Of a stretch of DNA of 14,406 nucleotides, positions 13,294 to 14,406 are shown in pieces. Each line of letters opens with the position of its first letter. Positions within the stretch are counted from its first letter, which is position 1. The notes under the pieces were generated by a model. The model saw nothing but the letters and a program-made list of their open reading frames with translations, was not told where the DNA came from and made no database searches. The stretch spans positions 1-14,406 of the forward strand of contig CAYMCJ010000026.1 of assembly GCA_964388985.1 (NCBI GenBank), given 5' to 3'. The translations under genes and the position numbers were made by a program. The DNA comes from CAYMCJ01 sp964388985 (GTDB lineage: Bacteria > Patescibacteriota > Patescibacteriia > Patescibacteriales > CAYMCJ01).

Positions 13294-13440
13294 TTACGAA
13301 TGTACTAATACGGACTATTTATCTATTTACAATTAATTATAATTATTTATTTTTTAACACCTTGTAATTTACAAGTAATTTATTGTAAATTATAGTAAAT
13401 TGGTAATTTTAATTCGTAATTGATAATTTTTAGTTGATAA
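13277..13440. repeat. AT-rich degenerate repeat tract between GH1 and EamA genes
   Basis: TACGAAT units occur at 13277-13283, 13284-13290 and 13295-13301, and an inverted form (ATTCGTAATT) follows near 13410. A small palindrome, CTTGTAA-T-TTACAAG, is at 13361-13375. Similar sequence (ACGAATTATGAATT) precedes the murD start at 1570-1583. The GH1 stop codon is inside the first units. No promoter for the downstream gene was clear. Confidence 0.5.
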
Positions 13441-13447
13441 TTGATAT

Positions 13448-14406
13448 ATGTGGTTAATTATCGCTATTTCAGCTTATTTTATTAACGCCGGCGTCTATGT
13501 GGCCGATAAGTTTTTGCTGTCCAAAAAAATTCATTCTTCCATTACTTATGCTTTTTATGTTGGTATCTGGAGCATATTTAATTTGTGTCTGCTCGTGTTT
13601 GATCCCTGGCTGCCTGATTTTCAAGAATTGGCCTTAGACTTACTGGCCGGCATGCTGTTTTTAGTAACCCTGATATTTTGGTATAAGGCTCTTCATCAGA
13701 GCGAGGCCACGCAGGTGGTTCCGATCGTCGGGGCCTTAGTGCCAATTTTTTCGCTTTTATTTTCTTTTGTATTTTTAGGCCAATCTTTGGGAGAAAAGCA
13801 GCTGCTGGCTTTTATCATATTAATTATGGGCGGTATTTTAATTTCAATTAAACATACCCGTTTTTATTATTTTAAAGAAAGCTGGGGAAAATTTAAAAAT
13901 GTTTTTGGAAATTTTTTAGGCATACTCCACGCCCGCTACCGGCCAGCCAGCCGTTTAATACTTAATTCCTTGGTTTCGGCTTTGTTTTTTGCCGTTTATT
14001 ATGTTTTAATAAAATATATTTATGATAACCAGCCATTTATTGGCGGCTTTGTCTGGTCGCGGCTGGGTACATTCTTAGGCGTATTGTTAATGTTATTTAT
14101 ACCGACTTGGCGGCAGTTAATTATAAAACATCAGAAAGGCGTAAAAACTCCGAAAAATTTATCCATATTTTTATTTATTAGAATTTTGGCCGCCTTGGCT
14201 TTTATAATGCTAAATTGGGCTATTAGTTTGGGGAGTGTAGCTTTAATTAATTCTTTACAGGGCACGCAGTATATATTTTTAATATTGTTGGTTTTATTTT
14301 TATCCGCTAAGTTTCCTAAAATTTCAAAAGAGGAACTGGGCGGCGGAGTAATGCTGCAAAAAATTATGGGCGCGGTTTTGGTTGGAGTGGGGCTTTATAT
14401 GTTAAT
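13448..14406 (+). CDS. EamA/DMT-type membrane transporter, 3' end outside window
   Basis: An open frame from ATG 13448 runs off the window after 319 full codons. The product is strongly hydrophobic, with about ten predicted membrane helices in two halves (near residues 1-135 and 170-319), the pattern of the drug/metabolite transporter superfamily. The first half ends in a typical EamA pattern: QVVPIVGALVPIFSLLFSFV, then LGEKQLLAFIILIMGGILIS. The second half repeats it (SLGSVALINSLQGTQYIFLI). Positively charged stretches fall in the expected loops (KHTRFYYFKESWGKFKN, HARYRPASR). The usual length is about 290-320, so only a few residues should be missing. Substrate is unknown. It follows the GH1 gene by 154 bp in the same direction and could be co-transcribed. 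No Shine-Dalgarno motif. Confidence 0.85.
   Translation, partial: MWLIIAISAYFINAGVYVADKFLLSKKIHSSITYAFYVGIWSIFNLCLLVFDPWLPDFQELALDLLAGMLFLVTLIFWYKALHQSEATQVVPIVGALVPIFSLLFSFVFLGQSLGEKQLLAFIILIMGGILISIKHTRFYYFKESWGKFKNVFGNFLGILHARYRPASRLILNSLVSALFFAVYYVLIKYIYDNQPFIGGFVWSRLGTFLGVLLMLFIPTWRQLIIKHQKGVKTPKNLSIFLFIRILAALAFIMLNWAISLGSVALINSLQGTQYIFLILLVLFLSAKFPKISKEELGGGVMLQKIMGAVLVGVGLYML

Overview
The window is AT-rich, compact housekeeping DNA from a bacterium with a reduced genome, most probably a member of the Patescibacteria (Candidate Phyla Radiation), perhaps near the Parcubacteria. The reasons are the low GC, the AT-rich intergenic repeats, the absence of the usual rimM, rplS and rbfA neighbours, and a conserved-looking membrane-anchored protein of unknown function. 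TGA ends murD, so a code that reads TGA as glycine does not apply. All eleven visible starts are ATG and none has a recognisable Shine-Dalgarno sequence. The lineage assignment is inference.

Layout. Positions 1-3695 (+) hold the 3' part of polA (DNA polymerase I), murD (peptidoglycan precursor ligase, broken by a 100-N assembly gap) and holA (clamp-loader delta). rpsT (ribosomal protein S20) converges on holA from the minus strand. Positions 4309-4803 hold four tRNA genes: Ile(GAT), initiator fMet(CAT), Phe(GAA) and Pro(TGG). Next come rpsP (S16, with a long charged tail), khpA (KH-domain RNA-binding protein) and trmD (tRNA m1G37 methyltransferase) on the plus strand. On the minus strand are nrnA (DHH nanoRNase/pAp phosphatase), infB (IF-2) and a 450-residue anchored exported protein. 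The right end (+) holds a GH1 beta-glycosidase and an EamA-type transporter cut off by the window end.

Most genes serve replication, the ribosome, tRNA modification and initiation, or the cell wall. The GH1 enzyme and the transporter look accessory. Several promoters with near-consensus -35/-10 boxes, often with an extended TG before the -10, and several intrinsic terminators can be read directly.

I see no CRISPR array, transposase, toxin-antitoxin pair, defence locus or prophage, and no clear new multi-gene system. The unusual signal is in the repeats. There is an in-frame palindromic insertion inside polA. A dispersed repeat occurs at the 3' ends of polA and murD, and at polA it appears to have duplicated the gene end. 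A 162-bp whole-element inverted repeat, MITE-like with a possible 5-bp target duplication, sits just upstream of nrnA. The initiator tRNA is also atypical (C33, A29-U41).
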